A stretch of 64,000 bases of DNA from DASXRU01 sp033856235. Its GTDB lineage: Bacteria; Acidobacteriota; Blastocatellia; Pyrinomonadales; Pyrinomonadaceae. Positions 17,489 through 25,829 of this stretch are shown piece by piece. The notes beneath the pieces were generated by a model that searched no databases, was not told the origin of the DNA, and was given only the letters and a program-made list of their open reading frames with translations. How positions within the stretch are numbered: the first letter of the stretch is position 1; each line of letters begins with the position of its first letter. The stretch is taken from NCBI GenBank assembly GCA_033856235.1, contig JAWVFI010000164.1, positions 25,394-89,393 of the forward strand, written 5' to 3'. A program made the position numbers and the translations under genes.

Positions 17489-18214
17489 TTACGACGCGGC
17501 GTGTGTCGCCATGACAGACTCCCTGTGCTTAACCAGAATTCTCCGTTTCACGAAGTCGATGGTGCCCGCGCGCCGCATGGCGTTCAAGCGGACCGTTACA
17601 CTTTCACGGGTCGAACCCAGCAACGAGGCGATTTCGCGATGCGGCAATGGAATATCGATGAGCACGCCATCGCTGCCGTCCACGCCATAGCGATCCGAAA
17701 ACTCGGCGAGCAACTTATCCAGGCGCGCGGGAATCGCATCCAAAGCGAAGTTCGCCAGGCGCCGTTCCGCCTGCTCGCGTCGTTGACCGATCATCTTGAA
17801 GGTGTAATCATAAAGTTTGCGGTCCTCAATCATCGCATCGCGAAAATCCCCCACAGGAAAGCTCAGCAGGCGTGAACTTTCATACGCCATGGCGCAGTTC
17901 CCCCTTGTTGCGGTCGGCGAATATAGAGCCGATTCACCAAAGAGCGCGCCGGTCGGAAGAATGTCGATGACCGCTTCGCGCGCGGTCTCATTGTCGTGCT
18001 GGGTCAGTTTGATGCGGCCTTCGATGATGACGTACAGACAGTTGGCTTCATCGCCAGTGCGATAGATGGCGCGGCGGCGACGGAAGTATCGCAGGTTGGC
18101 TCCCGCAGCCAGTCGCAGTAGCGATGATTGTTCCAGGCCGGCCCCGAGATCCAAATGTGAGATCAATTGCGCCCGATCGCTGATAGACAAAGAGTCGTTT
18201 CGTTCTTTCGACAT
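17489..18214 (-). CDS. Crp/Fnr-family transcription regulator
   Basis: 241 residues: an N-terminal cyclic-nucleotide-binding fold (about 20-135, with GDEANCLYVIIEGRIKL and GALFGESAL) and a C-terminal winged helix (PHREIASLLGSTRESVTVRL). The effector is unknown; the phosphate-binding cassette has GALFGESALYSPTATRG, where a CRP-like cassette has RTA, so cAMP binding is uncertain. No cysteines in the N-terminal Fe-S position, so not a classic FNR. Divergent to the diguanylate cyclase across 309 bp. Confidence 0.9.
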   Translation of the reverse strand: MSKERNDSLSISDRAQLISHLDLGAGLEQSSLLRLAAGANLRYFRRRRAIYRTGDEANCLYVIIEGRIKLTQHDNETAREAVIDILPTGALFGESALYSPTATRGNCAMAYESSRLLSFPVGDFRDAMIEDRKLYDYTFKMIGQRREQAERRLANFALDAIPARLDKLLAEFSDRYGVDGSDGVLIDIPLPHREIASLLGSTRESVTVRLNAMRRAGTIDFVKRRILVKHRESVMATHAAS

Positions 18215-18523
18215 GATTTTTTCCCCCTCTATTTTCCGGGAGTGGACGCGAGGAAGCTGAAATGCCTTTCAGAATTTACCGGTGATCCCAACCGCTGGCT
18301 CGATGATTTTGGAGATCGATGCGATCTCGACGGTGTGTATTCCCGCGGAACCAATTGCGCAATGAGGCCTGCCGCGGTTGTTTTACTTAATTCAGGTCTT
18401 CTGTTTTTTTCTGTCGGATTCGATGAGGTAGCTGCCTTTTCAAACGAAAGCGACCAACGGAAGAAGCGCACTCTAGCACGCGGAAAAAGTGCACGCAAGA
18501 TTTATCTTTAGTCCACTGGAATT
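18215..18523. other. Divergent promoter region, 309 bp
   Basis: Lies between the Crp-like regulator and the diguanylate cyclase, so promoters for both strands are expected here. I see no clear Crp-like TGTGA-N6-TCACA palindrome, hairpin or gene. Confidence 0.4.
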
Positions 18524-19477
18524 ATGATCGGCAAACCACAGATTCTGGTAGTTGACGACGAGCCCGACAAGCGCACGCTCTTGCAAGTAGCCTTGCAAAT
18601 GGCCGGCTACGAAGTGCGTCTGGCGGAGAATGGCGCCGAAGGTTGGGCCGCAATTGAGTCTAATCCCCCGGACTTGATCGTCACGGACGTAATGATGCCG
18701 TTGATGGACGGTTACGAGTTGGCGCGCCGGGTGCGCGCCAATACCCAGACTCGGTTCATTCCCATGATCATTCAGACTGCGGCCCGCGACGCCGCCGCGG
18801 ATTTGCGGCTCGGCGCTGAGGCGGGAGCGCTCGGCTACATTACCGATCCAACCGATTTGGATTTGTTGCTCGCCCGGGCGCGGACCCTGCTCGATTTCAA
18901 AAGTTATCTTGACTCTTGTGAGGAAGCCGCCTTCACCGACCACCTGACCGGACTGGCGAACCGGCGCCGCTTCGAACGGCAGCTGGAACGCGAGGTTGAG
19001 CGCACGCGCCGCTTCGGCCGGCCCTTCTGCCTGCTGATGCTGGATATCGATCATTTCAAGCTCGTCAACGATACTCATGGTCACGAAGCGGGTGACGAAG
19101 TGCTGCGACACCTGGCCAAAGTGTTGCAAGAAGGAACCCGCGGCATCGATCTCGCTGCGCGCATCGGTGGCGAAGAGTTTGCCGTGATCCTGACTGAGAC
19201 CGAGTTGTCCAGCGGAATTGAAGTAACAGAGCGATTGCGCGCTGCGATCGAGGGCAGTGAGATTCCCGGGCGGCCACGGATTACGGCCAGCTTCGGTCTC
19301 GCGGAATTTCCGCGATCGGCAAATACCGCCCAGGAGCTTTTCGCGGTTACTGACGCCGCGATGTACGAGGCTAAGAGCCAGGGCAGAAACCGCGTCAAGC
19401 AAGCCCGCGAATTGGCGAACCCCTCGCCGCTGGTGGACGTACAACAGATGCGGAGACAGACTGGCCGAGGGAATTAG
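18524..19477 (+). CDS. PleD-like response regulator diguanylate cyclase
   Basis: Synthesises cyclic-di-GMP from two GTP. 317 residues: receiver (1-120) with phosphoacceptor Asp55 (VTDVMMP) and the acidic pair Asp11-Asp12, then a GGDEF domain (about 135-300) with GGEEF at 215-219 and an inhibitory I-site RGID at 206-209, so product feedback is expected. The receiver's conserved Lys is replaced by Asp (YITDPTD), which could uncouple phosphorylation from activation. Cytoplasmic. No cognate histidine kinase is adjacent. ATG start has a weak ribosome site. Confidence 0.93.
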   Translation: MIGKPQILVVDDEPDKRTLLQVALQMAGYEVRLAENGAEGWAAIESNPPDLIVTDVMMPLMDGYELARRVRANTQTRFIPMIIQTAARDAAADLRLGAEAGALGYITDPTDLDLLLARARTLLDFKSYLDSCEEAAFTDHLTGLANRRRFERQLEREVERTRRFGRPFCLLMLDIDHFKLVNDTHGHEAGDEVLRHLAKVLQEGTRGIDLAARIGGEEFAVILTETELSSGIEVTERLRAAIEGSEIPGRPRITASFGLAEFPRSANTAQELFAVTDAAMYEAKSQGRNRVKQARELANPSPLVDVQQMRRQTGRGN

Positions 19478-19515
19478 TTCGCAATTCAAACCCGGAAAAG
19501 CGAGGCAGGTCGAAT

Positions 19516-20502
19516 ATGGCTGATTACAAAGATAAACTCGATGACTGGCAGCGAGCGGCCCGCCGCAAAGCGCGCGAAATCGACGAAAAGCTGGATCTGA
19601 AAGGCATGGTCGAGGAGGGCGCGCGCGCGGCCGGTGATGTGGCCCGGTTGGGTGCGGAAACGGTGGCCAACGGAGCTGAACGCCTGAGGTCGGAAGCGGA
19701 ACGATTGGACCAGGACCAACGCGTTCGTGACACCGCGCGGCGTGCCGGCAACGCTGCTTCGCGCGGCGCCAGGCAAGCTGCGGAAGTGTTGCGCGACGCC
19801 GCCGGCGACCCGGGAAAGAAAGCAGAGCAGAAGGCGGGCGAGATCTTCAAGGGCGCGAAGAAACATTATGAGCGCGCCGCAAAAGTCTATGACACCAGCG
19901 CGCGCGTGACGCGGGCTTCCTCGGCAGCGACCACCGCTGCGTTCAAGGCCAAGGATTGGGTCAAACAGAATCCGGGCACGGCAGCCGCAGTTTCTTTCTC
20001 GCTGATCCTGGGAATTAGATTAGGCGCGTCCTTTCCCGGGATCGACGCAGTCCTGCTGGGAGCGCACCCGCACTGGCTGACGCATTCGGCGCTGCCGGTT
20101 TTGGGTTTGAAGAAGGCGAGTGAAAAGTTTGATGCGTACCTGCGCAAGCAGGAGGATTTGGTTGCCGCCGGCAAACTGACCGAAGCTGAGCGCGAGCGGG
20201 TCGAATTTCAGCGCAAGATGGCGAAGTACGTGGGAGCGCCGCTATTGGGTGCATTCAGTTGCGCGATGGGGGCCGCAATGTTTGCGCAGATCGCGCAGCC
20301 GGGCCAGGTTGCGGGAGCGCCAGTCAGTTGGTTGCTGGGTGGCAACCCTTTCCTCGACGGCGTGTGGCTGTTTGCCAACGGCGTAATCTGTTTCCATCAG
20401 GGCTACAAGTTTTTCATGATCGCGCTCGCGGACCAGGAAGAAGTTAACCGGGTGGTGCGCGAGATCAAGGGACTGCTGCCGGCGGCTTCGGCAATCGGTT
20501 AA
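19516..20502 (+). CDS. LEA-like/coiled N-terminus with C-terminal membrane segments, unknown
   Basis: 328 residues. The first 140 are charged, Ala-rich, heptad-like (ARAAGDVARLGAETVANGAE), resembling apolipoprotein or LEA-type amphipathic helices; the rest contains two or three hydrophobic helices (about 160-182, 245-270, 275-310). No family is recognised. It begins 38 bp after the cyclase stop and may be co-transcribed. Confidence 0.65.
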   Translation: MADYKDKLDDWQRAARRKAREIDEKLDLKGMVEEGARAAGDVARLGAETVANGAERLRSEAERLDQDQRVRDTARRAGNAASRGARQAAEVLRDAAGDPGKKAEQKAGEIFKGAKKHYERAAKVYDTSARVTRASSAATTAAFKAKDWVKQNPGTAAAVSFSLILGIRLGASFPGIDAVLLGAHPHWLTHSALPVLGLKKASEKFDAYLRKQEDLVAAGKLTEAERERVEFQRKMAKYVGAPLLGAFSCAMGAAMFAQIAQPGQVAGAPVSWLLGGNPFLDGVWLFANGVICFHQGYKFFMIALADQEEVNRVVREIKGLLPAASAIG

Positions 20503-20528
20503 GGTCACGTAAAGAAAAGGGGAACAAG

Positions 20529-21851
20529 TTGAGGCCGGTCGCAAAATCCCTTCTGCTACTGCTACTTCTTAGCATCTCCGCGACCGGCTTCGGCCAGGGG
20601 TTCAGGATTGAGGGCAAAGCAACTCCGACCCTGACCGGTTCTGAGAGTTTCACTTCCCTCGATGGACGATTCTCAATTGCCCTACCTAAACAGATATCCG
20701 GATATGAACCACAAAGAGTAGATGCGCCATCCGGTCGGATGGAAAGCGTTGTCTATGACTGGAACACCACTGATGGTGTTTTCTTTGTCCAGTTTATGGA
20801 ACGGTTTCCTAAAGTTACGGTGCCGAGCAAAGTGGGCCTGGATATGCTGCAGAACAGTGTCATGGCCGGCACCAAAGCTACCTTGGCTGGCGAAACGGAA
20901 ATCTCGTTGCAAGGGTATCCAGGCCGTGAAGTGCGTTTGGAGTTTCCCGATGGCTACACGATCACCAGGTTCTTCATAGCCAACGATCGCATTTACCAGA
21001 TCACTGCTTCATTGTCCTTGGCAAGCAAGAATCGTCAGATGGCGCCTCTGAGAGTGCTCGACTCATTTAGGCTCTTGACCCAATCAGAAGTTGAGGCGGG
21101 GTTCAAGCAGAAGATAGCCGAGGCGTCACCAAAGCCATTGCCGCAAGCGCCGGTGGCCAAAAGATTGAAGTCTGATGCCGAGGACGAAAACCTCAAAGGC
21201 AAGGTCAGAACGATCTTTTCAGAAAGTGAAGATTTGTCCGGCACCTGGGTAGTTGCTGCCCGAAAGCCTGTATTAATGAAATATTTTAATGAGAGCGGCA
21301 ATCTTATCCGGGAGGAGCGTTACGATTATCGGGGCAACCCCTGGGAATTGACGGTGTACGGATACGTCAAGGGACAACGGGTTTCAGATCATAAAAGTAT
21401 TTCCTACGAATACAATCCGCCAGAGCTAATCATGGAGTCCGCAGCGGTCGGGAAAAAGACAAAACGCGAGCCCGAATACTTTTACAAGTACAACTACAAA
21501 TACGACGACCAGGGCCGGTTGAAGGAAGAGACGATGTCCTTTAGCGACGGCAAGCTTTGGTCGCGAACGGTTTATTCCTATCAAGGAAATCAAAGAACCG
21601 CATTAGATTACGGCGAGAATGGACAGCTCAGCGGAAGAAATGTTCGCACCCTTGATCGGGAAGGAAACGAGATTGAGGAACTCATTTACGATGTGAGTGA
21701 CAATAGTATCAAGGAAAAATACCAGTACAGCTATCAGTACGATTCTCAGGGAAACTGGATTCAGCAGCGAATGTCGATGTGGACCACCAAAGACGGCAAG
21801 TCAGCCTACCAACCATTTTCAATAGAGTACCGCACCATTACCTACTATTGA
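20529..21851 (+). CDS. Secreted protein with RHS-like YD repeats, unknown function
   Basis: Start is TTG at 20529, 8 nt after an AAAGGGGA ribosome site; no ATG is available before the signal peptide (KSLLLLLLLSISATGFGQ). 440 residues: N-terminal domain (about 35-190) of unknown type resembling PsbP/surface proteins, then repeated Tyr-Asp motifs (YDYRGNPW, YKYDDQGRL, YQYDSQGNW) as in RHS/YD proteins. There is no hyperconserved RHS core or C-terminal toxin, so a polymorphic toxin is unlikely. Located 26 bp after the LEA-like gene. Converges with the next gene at a 4-bp gap. Confidence 0.7.
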   Translation: MRPVAKSLLLLLLLSISATGFGQGFRIEGKATPTLTGSESFTSLDGRFSIALPKQISGYEPQRVDAPSGRMESVVYDWNTTDGVFFVQFMERFPKVTVPSKVGLDMLQNSVMAGTKATLAGETEISLQGYPGREVRLEFPDGYTITRFFIANDRIYQITASLSLASKNRQMAPLRVLDSFRLLTQSEVEAGFKQKIAEASPKPLPQAPVAKRLKSDAEDENLKGKVRTIFSESEDLSGTWVVAARKPVLMKYFNESGNLIREERYDYRGNPWELTVYGYVKGQRVSDHKSISYEYNPPELIMESAAVGKKTKREPEYFYKYNYKYDDQGRLKEETMSFSDGKLWSRTVYSYQGNQRTALDYGENGQLSGRNVRTLDREGNEIEELIYDVSDNSIKEKYQYSYQYDSQGNWIQQRMSMWTTKDGKSAYQPFSIEYRTITYY

Positions 21852-21855
21852 TTCC

Positions 21856-22446
21856 TCACTTCGGGTCCCGCAACCAAACCTGCCCACTATCGTATTCAAT
21901 GCGGTTTATGATCACTTCTATCGTGAACTGATTCATAGAGTTCACGCCGGCCTTGGAAGCGTCAATAACAGACGTGGGATTCGAGCGGTTACGCCCAACC
22001 AGTTTGGTGGTTTTACCGGGGCGAAGATCGGTTTTGCTGGTGAAGGTGTGATGGCCGACAACTTCTTTGCTGGCCGGGTCGAACAGGTCGAATTGCCAGT
22101 CGATGCGCCGGATCGTCTGTCCGCTGCTATTCAGGATCTTAGCTTCATATACATATTCGGTTGAAGCACTCTCATTGCTTCGTTGCGTGCGTTGCTCTGG
22201 CGAATCCGGTAGCAGTATCCGGTTGGCTTTAGGTTTGGCGTTGTTCTGCTGGTCAACTTCTTTCGAGGCGCGCTCTGGATTTCGGTTTGTTCCATACACG
22301 AGAGGATCTTCAAGCAATGCCGGGTTCAGCTCTTCGCGATGCCAGCGCTGGCTGACCACCTGCACCCCGGGCGCGTTGGTTACCTCCTGCGCCAACCAAG
22401 CACCTGAGCCTAGAAAAACCAGAAGTAGCGCGCCGACGATTTTCAC
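21856..22446 (-). CDS. Secreted protein of unknown function
   Basis: 196 residues with a signal peptide (MKIVGALLLVFLGSGAWLAQ), a Gln/Asn-rich polar middle (about 60-90) and a C-terminal beta-rich domain (ILNSSGQTIRRIDWQFDLFD, followed by SKTDLRPGKTTKL) resembling an immunoglobulin-like or DUF-type fold. I do not recognise a family. Ends 4 bp from the convergent YD-repeat gene. Confidence 0.6.
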   Translation of the reverse strand: MKIVGALLLVFLGSGAWLAQEVTNAPGVQVVSQRWHREELNPALLEDPLVYGTNRNPERASKEVDQQNNAKPKANRILLPDSPEQRTQRSNESASTEYVYEAKILNSSGQTIRRIDWQFDLFDPASKEVVGHHTFTSKTDLRPGKTTKLVGRNRSNPTSVIDASKAGVNSMNQFTIEVIINRIEYDSGQVWLRDPK

Positions 22447-22469
22447 GAACGCTCCTGATTAGATTCATT

Positions 22470-23054
22470 TCATCTGGAGTAAGTGCCCATTAATTGCCCC
22501 TGAGCGACGATGTGACCTTCCATTGCCTTCAGCAATTGATCCTTATTCGCCCCGGGCTTTAGTTGGAGTTCGCTGTCGAGGGCATAAACCTTGAAGAAAT
22601 AATGATGGGTTCCATTGTGCGGACAGGGACCACCGTAGCCAGTCTGTCCAAAGTCATTTTTCCCCTGCATACCGCCGCCGGCAACCTTTTCCTCAGACGG
22701 CATGTTTTCAATCAAGCCCATCGTCGCCGGCTGCAGATTGTAAACCAGCCAGTGGGCCCAGGCTCCGCCCGGAGCGTCAGGATCGTTAGAAATGATCGCT
22801 AGTGTTTTTGCTTCCGGCGTCTTGGTCCACTCCAGCGGCGGGGAAATATTTATGCCCCGGCAGGTATATTGCCGCGGGATCGGTTCACCTTCATTGAATG
22901 AGGTACTGGTTACTTTGATTTGTGGGGCGGCGGCCTTGCGGGTTGATCCCGGGTTCGGGTTGACTTGATTGGAGGCCGGTGTGGACTGCCGACCGCAGGA
23001 AGAGGCGAGCAGGGGGATGAGAAATATCAAGGCTATGCTTGTCCGTTTCATCAT
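22470..23054 (-). CDS. YbhB/YbcL (Raf kinase inhibitor-like) lipoprotein
   Basis: The start is one of two adjacent ATGs (23054, 23051) with an AGGAT ribosome site; the frame upstream runs through a palindromic repeat and is not coding. Signal peptide with lipobox LASSC. The 180-residue domain has PEBP-family motifs: DPDAPGGAWAHWLVYN (ligand loop) and GPCPHNGTHHYFFKVYALD. Bacterial PEBP proteins bind anionic or phosphorylated ligands; the physiological one is not known. Likely outer or inner membrane-anchored, periplasmic. Confidence 0.85.
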   Translation of the reverse strand: MMKRTSIALIFLIPLLASSCGRQSTPASNQVNPNPGSTRKAAAPQIKVTSTSFNEGEPIPRQYTCRGINISPPLEWTKTPEAKTLAIISNDPDAPGGAWAHWLVYNLQPATMGLIENMPSEEKVAGGGMQGKNDFGQTGYGGPCPHNGTHHYFFKVYALDSELQLKPGANKDQLLKAMEGHIVAQGQLMGTYSR

Positions 23055-23065
23055 ATCGATCCTTA

Positions 23066-23273
23066 AGCCGGCGAAGCTGGCGGCATATCCGTAGCCCAAC
23101 AGCGCAAGCTGTGGGTAACTCCCGTATCTTGTGATCAAAGCCCGGAACGGGCGACATAATTGAAGCATCGCAAACAGCCAATGTCGCCCGCTGACGCGGG
23201 CTTGGTCTTACATTGCTCGGCTAACCCACAGCTTGCGCTGTGGGCTACGGAGATGTCGCCGGCTGCGCCGGCT
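23066..23273. repeat. Nested inverted repeat with six hairpin modules
   Basis: Symmetric structure: AGCCGGCGAAGCTGGC, CCGTAGCCCAACAGCGCAAG, GATCAAAGCCCGGAAC on the left; the inverted counterparts on the right (GTTATGTCGCCCGC region, TAACCCACAGCTTGCGCTG, GCCGGCTGCGCCGGC). Arms 23089-23117 and 23222-23250 share a long near-identity (GTAGCCCA..GCTGTGGG). Spacer AATTGAAGCATCGCAAACAG. Most of the gap before the 23325 gene is this element. Confidence 0.85.
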
Positions 23274-23324
23274 AATCGAATGCGCCGCATCCGATCCATC
23301 CATTAGCCGTTGCTGATTGCCGCC

Positions 23325-24344
23325 TTATTTTCCAATCGCAACGATCCGCTCGATGATCTTCGAATCATTCGGTAGCAATCCTGACTTGGGCAGACGCGGG
23401 GTCAACTCCAGCCAGTTGCGGTCCATTTGAAATACCCGTTTGAAGAGCGGCAGCGATTCGTCAACGCGACCCATGTTAACCAGAGCGACGGCGTGCCAGT
23501 AAATCATTTCGGCATTATCGGGGACCAGCTTTTCAGCGGCGCCATACTCGCGTAGCGCGCCTTCGTTATCTTTCTTTTCCACTGCCAGATCGCCGGCGTT
23601 CATGTGATTGTAAGCACGCTGCAAGGTGACCAACCGGCGCAACTCTCTCAAAGGCTCCGGACTATCATCGACGCGTAGATCAAAGATGCGATCCTTCCAA
23701 CTCTGACCGCTTGGTTTCCCACTGACTACGATGAGCGCCGCTGACTGCCGTCCGCGAATGTCACCGCCGGCGGCTTGCGCGGCGTCTAACGCTGCGAGCA
23801 TACGTTCAGCCAGGTCGCCTTTGGTGGCTTCGAAGGCAGCGGCCATCGCGGGCCAGACTTTGTCGTTCAGCATCAGGTTGGCCTGAACTGAATAATCCGT
23901 GCCGACGTGATGTCCCGCCGCCTGAATGTCGTTCTTACCAGTCCAGGCATCGACGCGGCCCTGGGAATCAATCATGGCCACTTGGCGCACTTCGCGACCT
24001 TCATCTCCGGCCAGCAGAGCTTTCAAAGTATCGGGAGCGCTGCGCCCGGCGCGCATCAGATCGAGGCCGAGTTTTCCGTACGAGGGATCGACGAACGATT
24101 GCGTCGCCACCGCGCCTACTCCCGCTTCGGCCCACGGCACGATTGGCCCGACCGAGAACCAGTGTGATTGCACCGCCACTCCCAATTCACCGGTGGCCGG
24201 GTCGCGGGCGACGATCGAAAATGTATGTACGGGGCGCAAGGGGCGGGGCGCTGCCTGTTTTTCAGAGTTCTGCTGCGCGGTTGCGCCTGGCATCGCTGAC
24301 AGAATCAATGAGACAGCGAAAAGTAAGGTAATCACGTTGCGCAT
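23325..24344 (-). CDS. DUF1028 Ntn-hydrolase-like protein with C-terminal TPR segment
   Basis: Start placed at the ATG at 24344, preceded by AGGTGA 4 nt upstream; an in-frame ATG 24 nt earlier is less supported. Signal peptide, then DUF1028 domain (about 30-240: TFSIVARDPATGELGVAVQS, GVGAVATQSFVDPSYG), which has the Ntn-hydrolase fold. C-terminal tetratricopeptide-like helices (LREYGAAEKLVPDNAEMIYWH). Some DUF1028 proteins are suspected amidases; no function is known. Secreted or periplasmic by its signal. Confidence 0.83.
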   Translation of the reverse strand: MRNVITLLFAVSLILSAMPGATAQQNSEKQAAPRPLRPVHTFSIVARDPATGELGVAVQSHWFSVGPIVPWAEAGVGAVATQSFVDPSYGKLGLDLMRAGRSAPDTLKALLAGDEGREVRQVAMIDSQGRVDAWTGKNDIQAAGHHVGTDYSVQANLMLNDKVWPAMAAAFEATKGDLAERMLAALDAAQAAGGDIRGRQSAALIVVSGKPSGQSWKDRIFDLRVDDSPEPLRELRRLVTLQRAYNHMNAGDLAVEKKDNEGALREYGAAEKLVPDNAEMIYWHAVALVNMGRVDESLPLFKRVFQMDRNWLELTPRLPKSGLLPNDSKIIERIVAIGK

Positions 24345-24359
24345 GTTGTCACCTCGGAT

Positions 24360-24415
24360 GTAACGCAAACTTCAGTTTGCAATTTGCCACCAGCGCAAAC
24401 CAGGAATTTGCGTCA
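24360..24415. repeat. Palindrome pair, ACGCAAACT family (degenerate second arm)
   Basis: Arm 1 (24360-24384) contains GCAAACTTCAGTTTGC; arm 2 (24391-24415) is a diverged inverted copy with GCGCAAACC and ATTTGCGTCAC. It supplies the stop codon of the DUF2752 gene (24413-24415). Confidence 0.75.
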
Positions 24416-24820
24416 CGAAACAAACGGATACAGTGATGTATTACGAAAAACCCAAAAGAACAACACGACCCCTAAAAACGTCCAGATCAGATTTGCGGGA
24501 ATGAAAAACTTCGCGGGGCGCCGTCCGGTTATGGCCGCCCGCGTCTCCAGGAAGAGTACGTAGAGCAGGAAAGGCAGCGTCAGAAACAGCAGGGGATTAA
24601 GCTTGAAGGTGGCCAGCGGGTGACCATGAAGTAGTTGATGCAAGCCACGCAATGAGCCGCACCCCGGACACTGGAAACCGGTTATCATGCGAAAAGGACA
24701 CGCAGGATAACCGGCTCCGGCTGCAGGATTGAAAAGATAGAGGTACGTAGATCCCAGGGCCAGCGCGCACCACACGGCAAACATCTTCAGACGCTGAGAA
24801 AATATCTCCTCGGCAATCAC
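24413..24820 (-). CDS. DUF2752 membrane protein
   Basis: 135 residues, three hydrophobic helices. Signature motif at about 38-58: PACPFRMITGFQCPGCGSLR followed by HGHPLATFKLNPLL, diagnostic of DUF2752. Function unknown. Next gene is a CD225-family protein 31 bp upstream; these families often co-occur. Terminal TGA lies inside a palindromic repeat. Confidence 0.87.
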   Translation of the reverse strand: MIAEEIFSQRLKMFAVWCALALGSTYLYLFNPAAGAGYPACPFRMITGFQCPGCGSLRGLHQLLHGHPLATFKLNPLLFLTLPFLLYVLFLETRAAITGRRPAKFFIPANLIWTFLGVVLFFWVFRNTSLYPFVS

Positions 24821-24851
24821 TGAGAATTACAATCTGCGAAAAGCTGAATCT

Positions 24852-25157
24852 TCATCTGACATTGCTCATCGCGCCTAAGCCCCCAAGCACTACCATAAAG
24901 ATTATGTAGATAACGATAAAGACTACCCCGAGGCCTGCAGCGATCATTGCCCACATTTTGGCGTTCTTCGACGACGACATGGCCCCGGCGATATCGCCGG
25001 CAGCTATTTTCGAATTAACCTGCGCCGCATAGATTATCGAAACCACGCCGGCCGGCAAACAGCAAAAGATCGTGGCCAGAATTGCAAAGACCAGATAGTT
25101 GGGAATGTTAGCCGGCGGGGCATTGGGCGGCGGGGGCGGTGTCCAGTCTGTCGACAT
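24852..25157 (-). CDS. CD225/dispanin-family small membrane protein
   Basis: 101 residues: proline-rich N-terminus (TPPPPPNAPPANIPNYLV), first membrane segment with CCLPAGVVSIIYAAQVNSK, and a second helix near residue 70-95. The CCLPAG/YA motif identifies CD225 (interferon-induced transmembrane protein-like). Bacterial members are of unknown function. Pairs with DUF2752 (24413) and the membrane protein at 25219. Confidence 0.88.
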   Translation of the reverse strand: MSTDWTPPPPPNAPPANIPNYLVFAILATIFCCLPAGVVSIIYAAQVNSKIAAGDIAGAMSSSKNAKMWAMIAAGLGVVFIVIYIIFMVVLGGLGAMSNVR

Positions 25158-25218
25158 ATCGAATCTCCTCTTATTTGCTTAAGTTTAGTGGTTGTTTCTT
25201 AACGTGAAATTCTGGGCA

Positions 25219-25707
25219 CTAGAGCCCCGAACCGAAGCTTCCGGGTTGGCCGGCGCTGAAATCCTGCGGTGGCGGGGGCGGTAGGGGAGGTTCGCCCTTG
25301 CGCTTTTCAAACAACGGAACCGCGATCAGTCCTCCTACTGCGGAGAGCGCGATGGCAAAGATGGCGCCCAGTATCGTGCCGAGGATGATCAGCATCAATC
25401 CGCTCATGGGAACTCGCATACCCATCCGGTGAAATTGTTCCTCGAGCCCCATGTTTGCCGCCATGGCATAGCTCAAAGGAATTCCAATCACGATGCGAAT
25501 AAGAGCGGCTACCACGCCCGCCATCGCTCCCAGGAGGGCGCCCTCACCGGGCTTCACCGGCGTAGGGGCCTTGGGGATGTAGAGAAATCCGGCGAGCACT
25601 CCGCCGCCGATCGACCAAAGGCAGCCGCAAGTGGCAACAATTGGAATAACCGATAGCACTCCAGCGACGAGTCCACCGATTAAGGCCGGCTTTAGTTTAT
25701 CGTTCAT
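25219..25707 (-). CDS. Four-helix membrane protein with proline-rich tail, unknown
   Basis: 162 residues, hydrophobic segments at about 9-45, 55-78 and 98-128, with GGLVAGVLSVIPIV and GALLGAMAGVVAAL glycine zipper-like patterns; the C-terminus is proline-rich (PPLPPPPPQ). Similar to DUF4199/DUF5683-like soil-bacterium proteins in shape only. Likely in one operon with the CD225 and DUF2752 genes. Confidence 0.6.
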   Translation of the reverse strand: MNDKLKPALIGGLVAGVLSVIPIVATCGCLWSIGGGVLAGFLYIPKAPTPVKPGEGALLGAMAGVVAALIRIVIGIPLSYAMAANMGLEEQFHRMGMRVPMSGLMLIILGTILGAIFAIALSAVGGLIAVPLFEKRKGEPPLPPPPPQDFSAGQPGSFGSGL

Positions 25708-25829
25708 CTGTTACTTATTCTCAGAAAATGACAGGACGTAATTTGCAGCAGTTAGTATCAGAACGGATCGTGGAAATCGCAGCATAACTAACAAAGCCCT
25801 GCGAAATTGTCAATCAAATTATGAATTTG

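Noticed and set aside
20529..21851. RHS toxin candidate
   Set aside because: Has YD motifs only; no RHS core protease site, no variable toxin tail and no immunity gene.
22470..23168. Longer start for the YbhB-like lipoprotein
   Set aside because: Extension is encoded by the palindromic element and hides the signal peptide and lipobox.
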